Source: Fallopia convolvulus (taxonomy: Eukaryota; Streptophyta; Magnoliopsida; Caryophyllales; Polygonaceae). Taken from it: a stretch of 64,000 bases of DNA. This document shows, in pieces, positions 13,401 to 27,323 of the stretch; the first letter of the stretch is position 1; each line of letters starts with the position of its first letter. The DNA lies in assembly GCA_964016875.1 (NCBI GenBank), contig OZ024730.1:28807295-28871294 (forward strand), read 5' to 3'. The notes under the pieces were generated by a model that saw only the letters and a list, made by a program, of their open reading frames with translations, made no database searches and was not told where the DNA came from. The translations under genes and the position numbers were made by a program.

Positions 13401-16400
13401 GGATAGTATAAAGCCAATAAGCACATTCTGCGCTAATAAATCATGAATAATCGAATAAAAGCATAAATTCGAACCTAGAAACCGAAAGCCACATTTAGGA
13501 GTGACATTTACATGGACATTTCATCGCACACTTGGCATGCAATGTTAGATCAGAAGTCATTTTAAAGTCAAAAGGAGAAAAAGCAAGTGAACTTTAAAGA
13601 CATCTAGGCATAAGCATAAAAATGAGGATAGTATAGAGCCAATAAGCACATTCTACACTACGAAATCAAGACCGATCGAATAAAAGCATAAATTCGACCC
13701 TATAAACCGAATTCCACATTTAGGAGTGACATTTACATGGATATTTCATCGAACACTTGGCGTGCAATGTTAGATCACAAGTCATTTAAAAGGCAAAAGG
13801 AGAAAAAGCTAGTAAACTTTAAATATATCTAGGAATAAGCATAAAAAATGAGGATAGTATAAAGCCAATAAGCACATTCTGCGCTAATAAATCATGACCG
13901 ATCGAATAAAAGCATAAATTCGAACCTAGAAACCGAAAGCCACATTTAGGAGTGACATTTACATGGACATTTCATCGCACACTTGGCGTGCAATGTTAGA
14001 TCACAAGTAATTTTAAAGGCAAAAGGAGAAAAAGCAAGTGAAATTTAAAGACATCTAGGCATAAGCATAAAATAGAGGATAGTATAGAGCCAATAAGCGC
14101 ATTATGCACTACAAAATCAAGACCGATCGAATAAAAGCATAAATTCGACCTTATAAACCGAATTCCACATTTAGGAGTGACATTTACATGCATATTTCAT
14201 CGAACATTTGGCGTGCAATGTTAGATCACAAGTCATTTTAAAGGCAAAAGGAGAAAAAGCTAGTGCACTTTAAATATATCTAGGAATAAGCATAAAAAAT
14301 GAGGATAGTATGAAGCTAATAAGCACATTCTGCACTACAAAATCAAGACCGATCGAAAAAAAGCATAAATTCGAACCTAGAAACTGCAAGCCACATTTAG
14401 GAGTGACATTTACATGCACATTTCATCGAACACTTGGCGTGAAATGTTAGATCACAAGTCATTTTAAAGGCAAAAGGAGAAAAAGCAAGTGAACTTTAAT
14501 TATATCTAGGCATAAGCATAAAAAAATGAGTATAGTGTCAAGACAATCAGCACATTCTGCACTAATAAATCATGACCGATCGAATAAAAGAATAAATTCG
14601 AACCTAGAAACCGAAAGCCACATATAGGAGTGACATTTACATGGACATTTCATCGAACACTTGGCGTGCAATGTTAGATCAGAAGTCATTTTAAAGTCAA
14701 AAGGAGAAAAAGCAAGTGAACTTTAAAGACATCTAGGCATAAGCATAAAAATGAGGATAGTATAGAGCCAATAAGCACATTCTACACTACGAAATCAAGA
14801 CCGATCGAATAAAAGCATAAATTCGACCCTATAAACCGAATTCCACATTTAGGAGTGACATTTACATGGATATTTCATCGAACACTTGGCGTGCAATGTT
14901 AGATCACAAGTCATTTAAAAGGCAAAAGGAGAAAAAGCTAGTAAACTTTAAATATATCTAGGAATAAGCATAAAAAATGAGGATAGTATAAAGCCAATAA
15001 GCACATTCTGCGCTAATAAATCATGAATAATCGAATAAAAGCATAAATTCGAACCTAGAAACCGAAAGCCACATTTAGGAGTGACATTTACATGGACATT
15101 TCATCGCACACTTGGCATGCAATGTTAGATCAGAAGTCATTTTAAAGTCAAAAGGAGAAAAAGCAAGTGAACTTTAAAGACATCTAGGCATAAGCATAAA
15201 AATGAGGATAGTATAGAGCCAATAAGCACATTCTACACTACGAAATCAAGACCGATCGAATAAAAGCATAAATTCGACCCTATAAACCGAATTCCACATT
15301 TAGGAGTGACATTTACATGGATATTTCATCGAACACTTGGCGTGCAATGTTAGATCACAAGTCATTTAAAAGGCAAAAGGAGAAAAAGCTAGTAAACTTT
15401 AAATATATCTAGGAATAAGCATAAAAAATGAGGATAGTATAAAGCCAATAAGCACATTCTGCGCTAATAAATCATGACCGATCGAATAAAAGCATAAATT
15501 CGAACCTAGAAACCGAAAGCCACATTTAGGAGTGACATTTACATGGACATTTCATCGCACACTTGGCGTGCAATGTTAGATCACAAGTAATTTTAAAGGC
15601 AAAAGGAGAAAAAGCAAGTGAAATTTAAAGACATCTAGGCATAAGCATAAAATAGAGGATAGTATAGAGCCAATAAGCGCATTATGCACTACAAAATCAA
15701 GACCGATCGAATAAAAGCATAAATTCGACCTTATAAACCGAATTCCACATTTAGGAGTGACATTTACATGCATATTTCATCGAACATTTGGCGTGCAATG
15801 TTAGTTCACAAGTCATTTTAAAGGCAAAAGGAGAAAAAGCTAGTGCACTTTAAATATATCTAGGAATAAGCATAAAAAATGAGGATAGTATGAAGCTAAT
15901 AAGCACATTCTGCACTACAAAATCAAGACCGATCGAAAAAAAGCATAAATTTGAACCTAGAAACTGCAAGCCACATTTAGGAGTGACATTTACATGCACA
16001 TTTCATCGAACACTTGGCGTGCTATGTTAGATCACAAGTCATTTTAAACGCAAAAGGAGAAAAAGCAAGTGAACTTTAATTATATCTAGGCATAAGCATA
16101 CAAAAATGAGTATAGTGTCAAGCCAATTAGTACATTCTGCACTACAAAATCAAGACTTGATCGAATAAAAGCATAACTTCAAACCTAGAAATCGAATCCA
16201 CATTTTGGAGTGACATTTACATGGACATTTCATTGAACACTTGGCGTGCAATGTTAGATCACAAGTCAAGTTTTAAAGGCCAATGGAGAAAAAACAAGTG
16301 AACTTTAAAGACATCTAGGCATAAGAAAAAAGAATTAGGATAGTATCAATCCATTAAGCACATTCTACACTACAAAATCAAGACCGATCGAATAAAAGCA

Positions 16401-19017
16401 TAAATTCGAACCTTGAAACCGAATTCCACATTTAGTAGTGACATTTACATGGACATTTCATCGAACACTTGGCATGCAATGTTAGATCAGAAGTCAATTT
16501 GATGGCAAAAGGATGAAAATCAAGTGATATTCTAATATATCTAGGCATAAGCATAAAAAATGAGTATAGTATCAAGCCAATTAGCACATTCTGCACTACA
16601 AAATCAAGACTTGATTGAATAAAAGCATTACTTTAAACCTAGAAACCGAATCCACATTTAGGAGTGACATTTACATGGACATTCCATCGAACACTTGGCG
16701 CACAATGTTAGATCACTAGTCAATTTTTAAAGGCCAATGGAGAAAAAACAAGTGAACTTTAAAGACATCTAGGCATAAGCGCAAAGAATGAGGATAGTAT
16801 CATTAGCACATTCTACACTACAAAATCAAGACCGATCGAATAAAAGCATAAATTCGAACCTTGAAACCGAAATCCACATTTAGGAGTGACATTTACATGG
16901 ATATTTCATCGAACACTTGGCATGCAATGTTAGATCAGAAGTCAATTTAAAGGCAAAAGGATAAAAAGCAAGTGAATATTAAATATATCTAGTCATAAGC
17001 ATAAAAAATGAGTATAGTGTCAAGCCAATTAGCACATTATGCACTACAAAATCAAGAATTGATCGAATAAAAGCATTACTTCAAACTTAGAAACCAAATC
17101 TACATTTAGGAGTGACATTTACATGGACATTTCATCGAACACTTGGCGCGCAATGTTAGATCACTTGTCAATTTTTAAAGGCCGATGGAGAAAAAGCAAG
17201 TGAACTTTAAAGACATCTAGGCATAAATTCGAACCTTGAAACCGAATTCCACATTTAGGAGTGACATTTACATGGACACTTAATCAAATGCTTGGCGTGC
17301 AATGTTAGATCTCAAGTCATTTTAAAGGCAAAAGGAGAAAAAGCTAGTGAACTTTAAATATATCTAGGAATAAGCATAAAAAATGAGGATAGTATAAAGC
17401 CAATAAGCACATTCTGCGCTAATAAATCATGACCAATCGAATAAAAGCATAAATTCGAACCTAGAAACCGAAAGCCACATTTAGGAGTGACATTTACATG
17501 GACATTTCATCGAACACTTGGCGTGCAATGTTAGATCACAAGTCATTTTAAAGGCAAAAGGAGAAAAAGCAAGTGAACTTTAAAGACATCTAGGCATAAG
17601 CATAAAATAGAGGATAGTATAGAGCCAATAAGCGCATTATGCACTACAAAATCAAGACCGATCGAATAAAAGCATAAATTCGACCTTATAAACCGAATTC
17701 CACATTTAGGAGTGACATTTACATGCATATTTCATCGAACATTTGGCGTGCAATGTTAGATCACAAGTCATTTTAAAGGCAAAAGGAGAAAAAGCTAGTG
17801 CACTTTAAATATATCTAGGAATAAGCATAAAAAATGAGGATAGTATGAAGCTAATAAGCACATTCTGCACTACAAAATCAAGACCAATCGAAAAAAAGCA
17901 TAAATTCGAACCTAGAAACTGCAAGCCACATTTAGGAGTGACATTTACATGCACATTTCATCGAACACTTGGCGTGAAATGTTAGATCACAAGTCATTTT
18001 AAAGGCAAAAGGAGAAAAAGCAAGTGAACTTTAATTATATCTAGGCATAAGCATAAAAAAATGAGTATAGTGTCAAGCCAATCAGCACATTCTGCACTAA
18101 TAAATCATGACCGATCGAATAAAAGAATAAATTTGAACCTAGAAACCGAAAGCCACATATAGGAGTGACATTTACATGGACATTTCATCGAACACTTGGC
18201 GTGCAATGTTAGATCAGAAGTCATTTTAAAGTCAAAAGGAGAAAAAGCAAGTGAACTTTAAAGACATCTAGGCATAAGCATAAAAATGAGGATAGTATAG
18301 AGCCAATAAGCACATTCTACACTACGAAATCAAGACCGATCGAATAAAAGCATAAATTCGACCCTATAAACCGAATTCCACATTTAGGAGTGACATTTAC
18401 ATGGATATTTCATCGAACACTTGGCGTGCAATGTTAGATCACAAGTCATTTAAAAGGCAAAAGGAGAAAAAGCTAGTAAACTTTAAATATATCTAGGAAT
18501 AAGCATAAAAAATGAGGATAGTATAAAGCCAATAAGCACATTCTGCGCTAATAAATCATGAATAATCGAATAAAAGCATAAATTCGAACCTAGAAACCGA
18601 AAGCCACATTTAGGAGTGACATTTACATGGACATTTCATCGCACACTTGGCATGCAATGTTAGATCAGAAGTCATTTTAAAGTCAAAAGGAGAAAAAGCA
18701 AGTGAACTTTAAAGACATCTAGGCATAAGCATAAAAATGAGGATAGTATAGAGCCAATAAGCACATTCTACACTACGAAATCAAGACCGATCGAATAAAA
18801 GCATAAATTCGACCCTATAAACCGAATTCCACATTTAGGAGTGACATTTACATGGATATTTCATCGAACACTTGGCGTGCAATGTTAGATCACAAGTCAT
18901 TTAAAAGGCAAAAGGAGAAAAAGCTAGTAAACTTTAAATATATCTAGGAATAAGCATAAAAAATGAGGATAGTATAAAGCCAATAAGCACATTCTGCGCT
19001 AATAAATCATGACCGAT
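10441..19017. repeat. 5,115-bp segmental duplication in satellite
   Basis: 10441-13902 recurs at 15556-19017, offset exactly 5,115 bp, with very few substitutions. The copies share private markers: CGCACACTTGG at the left edge, TTAGTTCACAAG at 10686 and 15801, and a monomer shortened by about half at 12110 and 17225. Similarity ends at the right where GAATAAAAGC becomes GAATGAAAGC. The offset is not a whole number of monomers because the half monomer is included. Confidence 0.9.
12620..15779. repeat. 1,580-bp higher-order tandem repeat (7 monomers)
   Basis: 12620-14199 and 14200-15779 are nearly identical over their full length. For example, the monomers starting TTAGATCACAAG at 12641 and 14221 match base for base through the next monomer. 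Seven monomers of about 226 bp make the unit. Looser similarity extends left to about 12200. Confidence 0.9.
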
Positions 19018-22000
19018 CGAATGAAAGCATAAATTCGAACCTAGAAACCGAAAGCCACATTTAGGAGTGACATTTACATGGACATTTCATCGAACACTTG
19101 GCGTGCAATGTGAGATCACAAGTCATTTTAAGGGCAAAAGGAGAAAAAGCTAGTGCACTTATATATCTAGGCATAAGCATAATGAATGAGGATAGTATCT
19201 AGGCATAAGCAAGTGACCTTTAAATATATCTAGGCATAAGCATAAAAAAATGAGTATAGTGTCAAGTCAATTTGCACATTCTGCACTACATAATCAAGAC
19301 TTGATCGAATAAAAGCATAACTTCAAACCTAGAAACCGAATCCACATTTAGGGCTGACATTTACATGGACATTTCATCGAACACTTGGCGCGCAATGTTA
19401 GATCACTAGTCAATTTTTAAATGCCAATGGAGAAAAAACAAATGAACTTTAAAGACATCTAGGCATAAGCATAAAGAATGAGGATAGTATCAAGCCATTA
19501 AGCACATTCTACACTACAAAATCAAGACTTGATCGAATAAAAGTATAAATTCGAACCTATAAACCGAATTCCACTTTTAGGATTGACATTTACATGGACA
19601 TTTCATCGAACATTTGGTGTGTAGTGTTAGATCACAAGTCATTTTAAAGGCAAAATGAGAAAAAGCAAGTGAACTTTAAATATATCTAGGCATAAGAATA
19701 AAAAAATGAGTATAGTGTCAAGCGAATTATCACATTTTGCACTACAAAATCAAGACTTGATCGATTAAAAGCATAACTTCAAACCTAGAAACCGAATCCA
19801 CATTTAAGAGTGACATTTACTGGACATTTCATCGAACACTTGGCGCGTAATGTTAGATCACTAGTCAATTTTTAAAGGCCAATGGAGAAAAAACAAATGA
19901 ACTTTAAAGACATCTAGGCATAAGTATAAAGAATGAGGATAGTATCAAGCCATTAAGCACATTCTACACTACAAAATCAAGACCGATCGAATAAAAGCAT
20001 AAATTCGAACCTATAACCCCAATTCCACATTTAGGAGTGACATTTACATGGACATTTCATCAAACACTTGGCGTGCAATGTTAGATCACAAGTCATTTTA
20101 AAGGCAAAAGGAGAAAAACCAAGTGAACTTTAAATATATCTAGGCATAAGCATAAAAAAATGAGTATAGTGTCAAGCTAATTTGCACATTCTGCACTACA
20201 AAATCAAGACTTGATCGAATAAAAGCATAACCTCAATCCTAGAAACCGAATCCACATTTAGGAGTGACATTTACATGTACATTCATCGAACACTTGGCGC
20301 GCAATGTTAGATCACTAGTTAATTTTTAAAGGCCAATGGAGAAAAAACAAGTGAACTTTAAAGACATCTAGCAATAAGCATAAAGAATGAGGATAGTATC
20401 AAGCCATTAAGCACATTCTACACTACAAAATCAAGACCGGTCGAATAAAAGCATAAATTCCAACCTAGAAACCGAAAGCCACATTTAGGAGTGACATTTA
20501 CATGGACATTTCATCGAACACTTGGCGTGCAATGTTAGATCACAAGTCATTTTAAAGGCAAAAGGAGAAAAAGCAAGTGACCTTTAAATATATCTAGGCA
20601 TAAGCATAAAAAAAAATGAGTATAGTGTCAAGCCAATTTGCACATTCTGCACTACAAAATCAAGACTTGATCGAATAAAAGCATAACTTCAAACCTAGAA
20701 ACCAAATCCACATTTAGGACTGACATTTACATGGACATTTCATCGAACACTTGGCGTGTAATGTTAGATCACAAGTCATTTTAAAGGCAAAAGGAGAAAA
20801 AGCAAGTGAACTTGAAATATATCTAGGCATAAGAATAAAAAAATGAGTATAGTGTCAACCCAATTAGCAAATTCTGCACAACAAAATCAAGACTTGATCG
20901 AATAAAATCATAACTTGAAACCTAGAAACTGAAGCCACATTTCGCAGTGACATTTACATGGACATTTCATCGAACAGTTGGCGCGCCATGTTAGATCACT
21001 AGTCAATTTTTCAAAGACCAATGGAGAAAAAACAAGTGAACTTTAAAGACATCTAGGCATAAGCATAAACAATTAGGATAGTATCAAGCCATTAAGCACA
21101 TTTTACAGTACAAAATCAAGACCGATCGAATAAAACCATAAATTCGAACCTTGAAACCGAATTCCACATTTAGAAGTGACATTTACATGGACATTTTATC
21201 GAACACTTGACATGCAATGTTAGATCACAAGTCAATTTAAAGGCAAAAGGATAAAAAGCAAGTCAACTTTAAATATATCCAGGCATAAGCATAAAAAATG
21301 AGTATAGTGTCAAGCCAGTTTGCAAATTCTACACTACAAAATCACGACTTTATCGAATAAAAGCATAACTTCAAACCTAGAAACCGAATCCACTTACATG
21401 GATATTTCATCGAACACTTGGCGCGAAATGTTAGATCACTAGTCAATTTTTAAAGGCCAATGGAGAAAAAACAAGTGAACTTTAAAGACATCTAGCAATA
21501 AGCATAAAGAATGAGGATAGTATCAAGCCATTAAGCACATTCTACACTACAAAATCAAGACCGGTCGAATAAAAGCATAAATTCCAACCTAGAAACCGAA
21601 AGCCACATTTAGGAGTGACATTTACATGGACATTTCATCGAACACTTGGCGTGCAATGTTAGATCACAAGTCATTTTAAAGGCAAAAGGAGAAAAAGCAA
21701 GTGACCTTTAAATATATCTAGGCATGAGCATACAAAAATGAGTATAGTGTCAAGCCAATTTGCACATTCTGCACTACAAAATCAAGACTTGATCGAATAA
21801 AAGCATAACTTCAAACCTAGAAACCGAATCCACATTTAGGAGTGACATTTACATGGACATTTCATCGAACACTTGGCGCGCAATGTTAGATCACTAGTCA
21901 ATTTTTAAAGGCCAATGGAGAAAAAACAAGTGAACTTTATAGACATCTAGGATTAAGCATAAAGAATGAGGATAGTATCAAGTCATTGAGCACATTCTAC

Positions 22001-22107
22001 ACTACAAAATCAAGACCGATCGAATAATAGCATAAATTCGAACCTATAAACCGAATTCCACATTTAGGAGTGACATTTACATGGACATTTCATCGAACAT
22101 TTGGCGT

Positions 22108-22112
22108 GTAAT
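22108..22112. repeat. Target-site duplication of solo LTR (left)
   Basis: GTAAT immediately before the solo LTR, repeated at 23988-23992. Removing the LTR and one copy restores a normal satellite monomer. Confidence 0.93.
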
Positions 22113-23756
22113 TGTAACACCCCATCTTTAAATAGGGGCGCTACTCGGTAGTAGACCTTACTAGGTACTACCTAGGCTAGTTTGACAACGAGTTCACTTG
22201 TATCTTGCAACTCGGGCACGACGAGAAAACATGAATAAGACATCCAACCAATATTTATAAAACCCAAGTATAGAAAACATGCATGAAACCCAAAACAACG
22301 TAATTTAAAACGCTTCCTAGAATCATTTCATTAACATACCACTACCCTTTCTTTATCAAAACAACGCATTATTCGAAAGATAACAAAAAGTATACCACCA
22401 TTTCTCCCAACCGAACCCATCCTAATGACACAACCTTCAACGATCTGTTCCATCGTTCAACCGAGGTTCCATCATGGGTCCATTGTCTTTACCTGAAACT
22501 AAAAAAAACAAGTCCCCTAAGGGTCAGCTAACATTCTAATACAAGCAAGAATCCATACGGTACTAGTAAGACGTTTAAAAACCAATCAGTTGACTAACAT
22601 ATACACAAGCAAGGTTCGCATGATTACAACACATATCAGCTCTAAATTCATACTTCACTTCCCATAGATCATAAACATAGATCTTAAACACAAATCACAT
22701 ATCAAACTTCCATACACATTCATACATACAATTCCAAGCTAAACAATACAACCATTCTCTCACCGTTCCATTCCATGGTGCTTATCAACCCTATGTCGTA
22801 GGTGCCGAGGCGCGACCTCCCACCTTTTACAATTCCATCCTTCTAACCCCAGGTCAAGCTCGGGAGCACTTGCCCAAAACACAGATAGCTTTACTTTTGA
22901 AGGGGCACGATTTCTCTGTCACATAACCATACGTAGCAGTCACTTCAACCCAGAGGACTACGCACATGGCCATGCCGAGAACGGTACCAACATAGAGAAA
23001 ATATTCGAAAACTTCACATTCGATGAAAGCCCAACGAAATCCTTTTCACACATATCATACACAAGTAAACCTTTTCCATAAATAATCATCTAGGGACTAG
23101 TTCCCTAAAACCATTCCTACAAGGACCACATGAAGTCTAACAAGTATTGAACAACAACTGAGCAAGTCGTAAATGACTTACCTTGAGGACGAATTTCCAA
23201 CGCCAAGAAACCACTAATTATCATACAACGCGAAACCCCGTCTAAGAAAGATAGCCTGTCTTTGCCCTTCGTCTTTGATCACAACCTAGGATTCACGCTC
23301 CTATATGCATATATAAACCCCAATGAATAATAATAGCCTTTTAACTCTAACAAACTCTAACCCTAAAATCAACGAAAAGCCAGGATGTCTTATAACTTCT
23401 TGTGTATAATTCCAAATCCTTTAAACCTTGACATGAATATACTAGATATATAAAAGAACATTTTTCTAGTTCAAACCTTTCTGAAAAATTGGATCAAAGG
23501 TCTCCCTAATATCATTACAAAGCAAAACCCTAAAATTACTCTGAAATCTTTTACCGATTATAAATCCGATATCAAAAATACCCTCTGAGAACTATAAATC
23601 GACTGATTTTTAAATCCAATCAATTGTAAAGCCAGATATGGAAAAATTAATAAAATCTAAACAAACTATTAACTAATTAAAACTTACCAAATAATGCCTG
23701 AAATCAAAAATCCGACCCGACGAACGAACCTTACACGCAGGCTAATATCCTCCTCC

Positions 23757-23791
<35 letters not shown>

Positions 23792-23987
23792 CTTCCTCTC
23801 GGCCTTCTCCTGTGAGAATGTGCAATTGTACATAAACATGTACATATATATATGTAAAAGAGAGAGGCGGTTTAACTTTGTAAAAATTTACGCTTTTTAC
23901 CCTCAAATCTCCTTTACTACAAACTTTACCCTGAAATAATTAATAATTACTTTAAATTAAAATATTAAAATATCCCCGAATATTACA
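22113..23987. mobile_element. Solo LTR, Ty3/gypsy chromovirus-like (Tekay/Del type), 1,875 bp
   Basis: Begins TGTAACACCCC and ends TATTACA, is bounded by the 5-bp TSD GTAAT, and interrupts a satellite monomer. No internal region, PBS or protein coding is present, so the full element has collapsed to one LTR by LTR-LTR recombination. TGTAACACCCC at one terminus is common in Tekay/Del-type LTRs; the lineage is inferred from that only. Orientation is uncertain. The minus strand would put a TATATATATGTACAT segment ahead of a GA-rich leader. No similarity to the other LTRs in the window is apparent. Confidence 0.85.
23764..23792. repeat. (CT)n microsatellite inside the solo LTR
   Basis: About 13-14 uninterrupted CT units, preceded by imperfect CCCTCTCTCC. 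Confidence 0.95.
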
Positions 23988-23992
23988 GTAAT
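23988..23992. repeat. Target-site duplication of solo LTR (right)
   Basis: GTAAT, matching 22108-22112. Confidence 0.93.
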
Positions 23993-26900
23993 GTTAGATC
24001 ACAAGTCATTTTAAAGGCAAAATGAGAAAAAGCAAGTGAACTTTAAATATATCTAAGCATAAGCATAAACAATGAGTATAGTGTCAAGCCAATTTGACCA
24101 TTCTACACTACAAAATCAAGACTTGATCGAATAAAAGCATAACTTCAAACCTAGAAACCAAATCCACATTTAGGAGTGACATTTAGATGGATATTTCATC
24201 GAACACTTGGCGCGAAATGTTAGATCACTAGTCAATTATTAAAGGCCAATGGAGAAAAAACAAGTGAACTTTAAAGACATCTAGCAATAAGCATAAAGAA
24301 TGAGGATAGTATCAAGCCACTAAGCACATTCTACACTACAAAATCAAGACCGGTCGAATAAAAGCATAAATTCCAACCTAGAAACCGAAAGCCACATTTA
24401 GGAGTGACATTTACATGGACATTTCATCGAACACTTGGCGTGCAATGTTAGATCACAAGTCATTTTAAAGGCAAAAGGAGAAAAAGCAAGTGACCTTTAA
24501 ATATATCTAGGCATAAGCATAAAAAAATGAGTATAGTGTCAAGTCAATTTGCACATTCTGCACTACAAAATCAAGACTTGATCGAATAAAAGCATAACTT
24601 CAAACCTAGAAACCGAATCCACATTTAGGACTGACATTTGCATGGACATTTCATCGAACACTTGGCGCGCAATGTTAGATCACTAGTCAATTTTTAAATG
24701 CCAATGGAGAAAAAACAAATGAACTTTAAAGACATCTAGGCATAAGCATAAAGAATGAGGATAGTATCAAGCCATTAAGCAAATTCTACAGTACAAAATC
24801 AAGATCGATCGAATAAAAGTATAAATTCGAACCTATAAACCGAATTCCACATTTAGGAGTAACATTTACATGGACATTTCATCGAACATTTGGCGTGCAA
24901 TGTTAGATCACAAGTCATTTTAAAGGCAAAAGGAGAAAAAGCAAGTGAAGTTTATAAATATCTAGGCATAAGAATAAAAAAATGAGTATAGTGTCAAGCC
25001 AATTAGCACATTCTGCACTACATAATCAAGACTTGATCGAATAAAAGCATAAATTCAAACCTAGAAACCGAAGCCACATTTTGGAGTGACATTTACATGG
25101 ACATTTCATCGAACACTTGGCGCGCCATGATAGATCACTAGGCAATTTTTCAAAGGCCAATGGAGAAAAAACAAGTGAACTTTATAGACATCTAGGATTA
25201 AGCATAATGAATGAGTATAGTATCAAGTCATTAAGCACATTCTACACTACAAAATCAAGACCGATCGAATAATAGCATAAATTCGAACCTATAAACCGAG
25301 TTCCACATTTAGGAGTGACATTTACATGGATATTTCATCTAACACTTGGCGTGCAATGTTAGATCACAAGTCAATTTAAAGGCAAAAGGATAAAAAGCAA
25401 TTGAACTTTAAATATATCTAGGCATAAGTATAAATAATTGAGTATAGTGTCAAGCCAAATAGTACATTCTTCACTACAAAATCAAGACTTCATCGAATAA
25501 AAGCGTAACTTCAAATCTAGAAACCGAATCCACATTTAGGAGTGACATTTACATGGACATTATATCGAACACTTGGCGTGCAATGTTAGATCACATGTCA
25601 TTTTAAAGGCAAAAGGAGAAAAAGCAAGTGAACTTTAAATATATCTAGGCATAAGCATAAAAAAATGAGTAGAGAGTCAAACCCATTAGCACATTCTACA
25701 CTACAAAATCAAGACTTGATCGAATAAAAGCATAACTTCAAACCTAGAAACGGAATCCCCATTTAGGAGTGACATTTACATGGACATTTCATCGAACACA
25801 TGGCGTGCAATGTTAGATCACATGTAATTTTAAATGAATAAGGAGAAAAACCGAGTGAACTTTAAAGACATCTAGGCATAAGCATAAAAAATGAGGATAG
25901 TATAAAGCCAATAAGCACATTATGCACTACAAAATCAAGCTCGATCGAATAAAAGCATAAATTCGAACCGATAAACCAAATTCCACATTTAGGACTGAGA
26001 TTCACATGGACACTTCATCGAACACTTGGCGTGCAATGTTAGATCACAAGTCATTTTAAAGGAAAAAGGAGAAAAAGCTAGTGAACTTTAAATATATCTA
26101 GGAATAAGCATAAAAAATGAGGATAGTATAAAGCCAATAAGCACATTCTGCACAAATAAATCAAGACCGATCGAATAAAAGCATAAATTCGAACCTAGAA
26201 ATCGAAAGCCACATTTAGGAGTGACATTTACATGGACATTTCATCGAACACTTGGCATGAAATGTTAGATCAGAAGTCAATTTAATGGCAAAAGGATAAA
26301 AAGCAAGTGATATTTAAATATATCTAGGCATAAGCATACAAAATGTGTATAGTATCAAGCCAATTAGCACATTCTGCACTACAAAATCAAGACTTGATCG
26401 AATAAAAGCATTACTTCAAACCTAGAAACCAAATCTACATTTAGGAGTGACATTTACATGGACATTTCATCGAACAATTGGCGCGCAATGTTAGATCACT
26501 AGTCAATTTTTAAAGGCCGATGGAGAAAAAACAAGTGAACTTTAAAGACATCTAGGCATAAGCATAATGAATGAGGATAGTATCAAGCCATTTAGCACAT
26601 TCTACAGTACAATATCAAGACCGGTAGAATTAAAGCATAAATTCGAACCTTGAAACCGAATTCCACATTTAGGAGTGACATTTATACACTTAATCGAACA
26701 CTTGGAGTGCAATGTTAGATCACAAGTCATTTTAAAGGCAAAAGGAGAAAAAGCTAGTGAACTTTAAATATATCTAGGAATAAGCATAAAAAATGAGGAT
26801 AGTATAAAGCCAATCATCACATTCTGCACTAATAAATCATGACAGATCGAATAAAAGCATAAATTCGAACCTAGAAACCGAAAGCCCTATTTAGGAGTGA

Positions 26901-27003
26901 CATTTACATGGACATTTCATCGAACAATTGGTGTGCAATGTTAGATCACAAGTCATTTTAAAGGCAAAAGGAGAATTGGCGTGCAATGTTTGATCACAAG
27001 TCA
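23993..27003. repeat. Satellite array, ~227-bp monomer, block 2
   Basis: Resumes in phase with block 1 after the solo LTR and holds about 13 monomers. The last monomer is rearranged: after GCAAAAGGAGAA at 26974 it jumps back to TTGGCGTGCAATG, and 33 bp later runs into a truncated Athila LTR at about 27004. Confidence 0.95.
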
Positions 27004-27323
27004 TTTTATGTGTTTTGTAGGTATTTTGGCATGGATCAAGGGTCGTTTTGAAGGAGACTCGGAATATGGAGCAAGGCCCGAGCTTAAGAGGGAAAGAGAG
27101 GAGCAAGCCATGAAGAAGAACAAGAGAAAAGCCAACAAGAAGAAGGTGGAACGAGGTCCGGACCGAGTTCGAACCAACGCCGGACCCGAGATGAATTTCT
27201 CGACCTCGGACCGACATGCCCAGTAAGTCGGGCCCGAGGTTGCTCCGTGTCGGTCCGAGTCGGTCACTGGACTGCTTGGGATCCAAGGCACGAAATTTCA
27301 AACTACCACTTTTGCCCCTCATC

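Larger units (their letters stand above)
3253..22107. repeat. Satellite array, ~227-bp monomer, block 1
   Basis: Head-to-tail monomers. The landmark TTAGGAGTGACATTTACATG starts at 3361, 3587, 3814 (one mismatch), 4042 and 4269, spacings of 226-228 bp. About 83 monomers fill this block. Variants alternate in places. One type has GACTTGATCGAATAAAAGC, TATATCTAGG and AATGAGTATAG. Another has GACCGATCGAATAAAAGC, GACATCTAGG and AATGAGGATAG. A third has AATAAATCATGACC and CTAGGAATAAGC. The paired arrangement gives a 451-455-bp dimer. AT-rich and without coding content; several 61-65-codon minus-strand frames are by-products of one monomer variant. The array stops at the solo LTR's TSD. Confidence 0.97.

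Noticed and set aside
7410..17728. Recurrent 61-65-codon minus-strand ORFs (MHVNVTPKCGI...) at 7410, 10461, 12428, 13996, 15576 and 17543
   Set aside because: They are the same satellite monomer variant read in a chance open frame and spread by block duplication. Other monomers are closed and no codon-level constraint is visible.
22113..23987. Host gene fragment between satellite blocks
   Set aside because: TG...CA ends and a perfect 5-bp TSD explain the segment as a solo LTR; the only longer frame spans a CT microsatellite.
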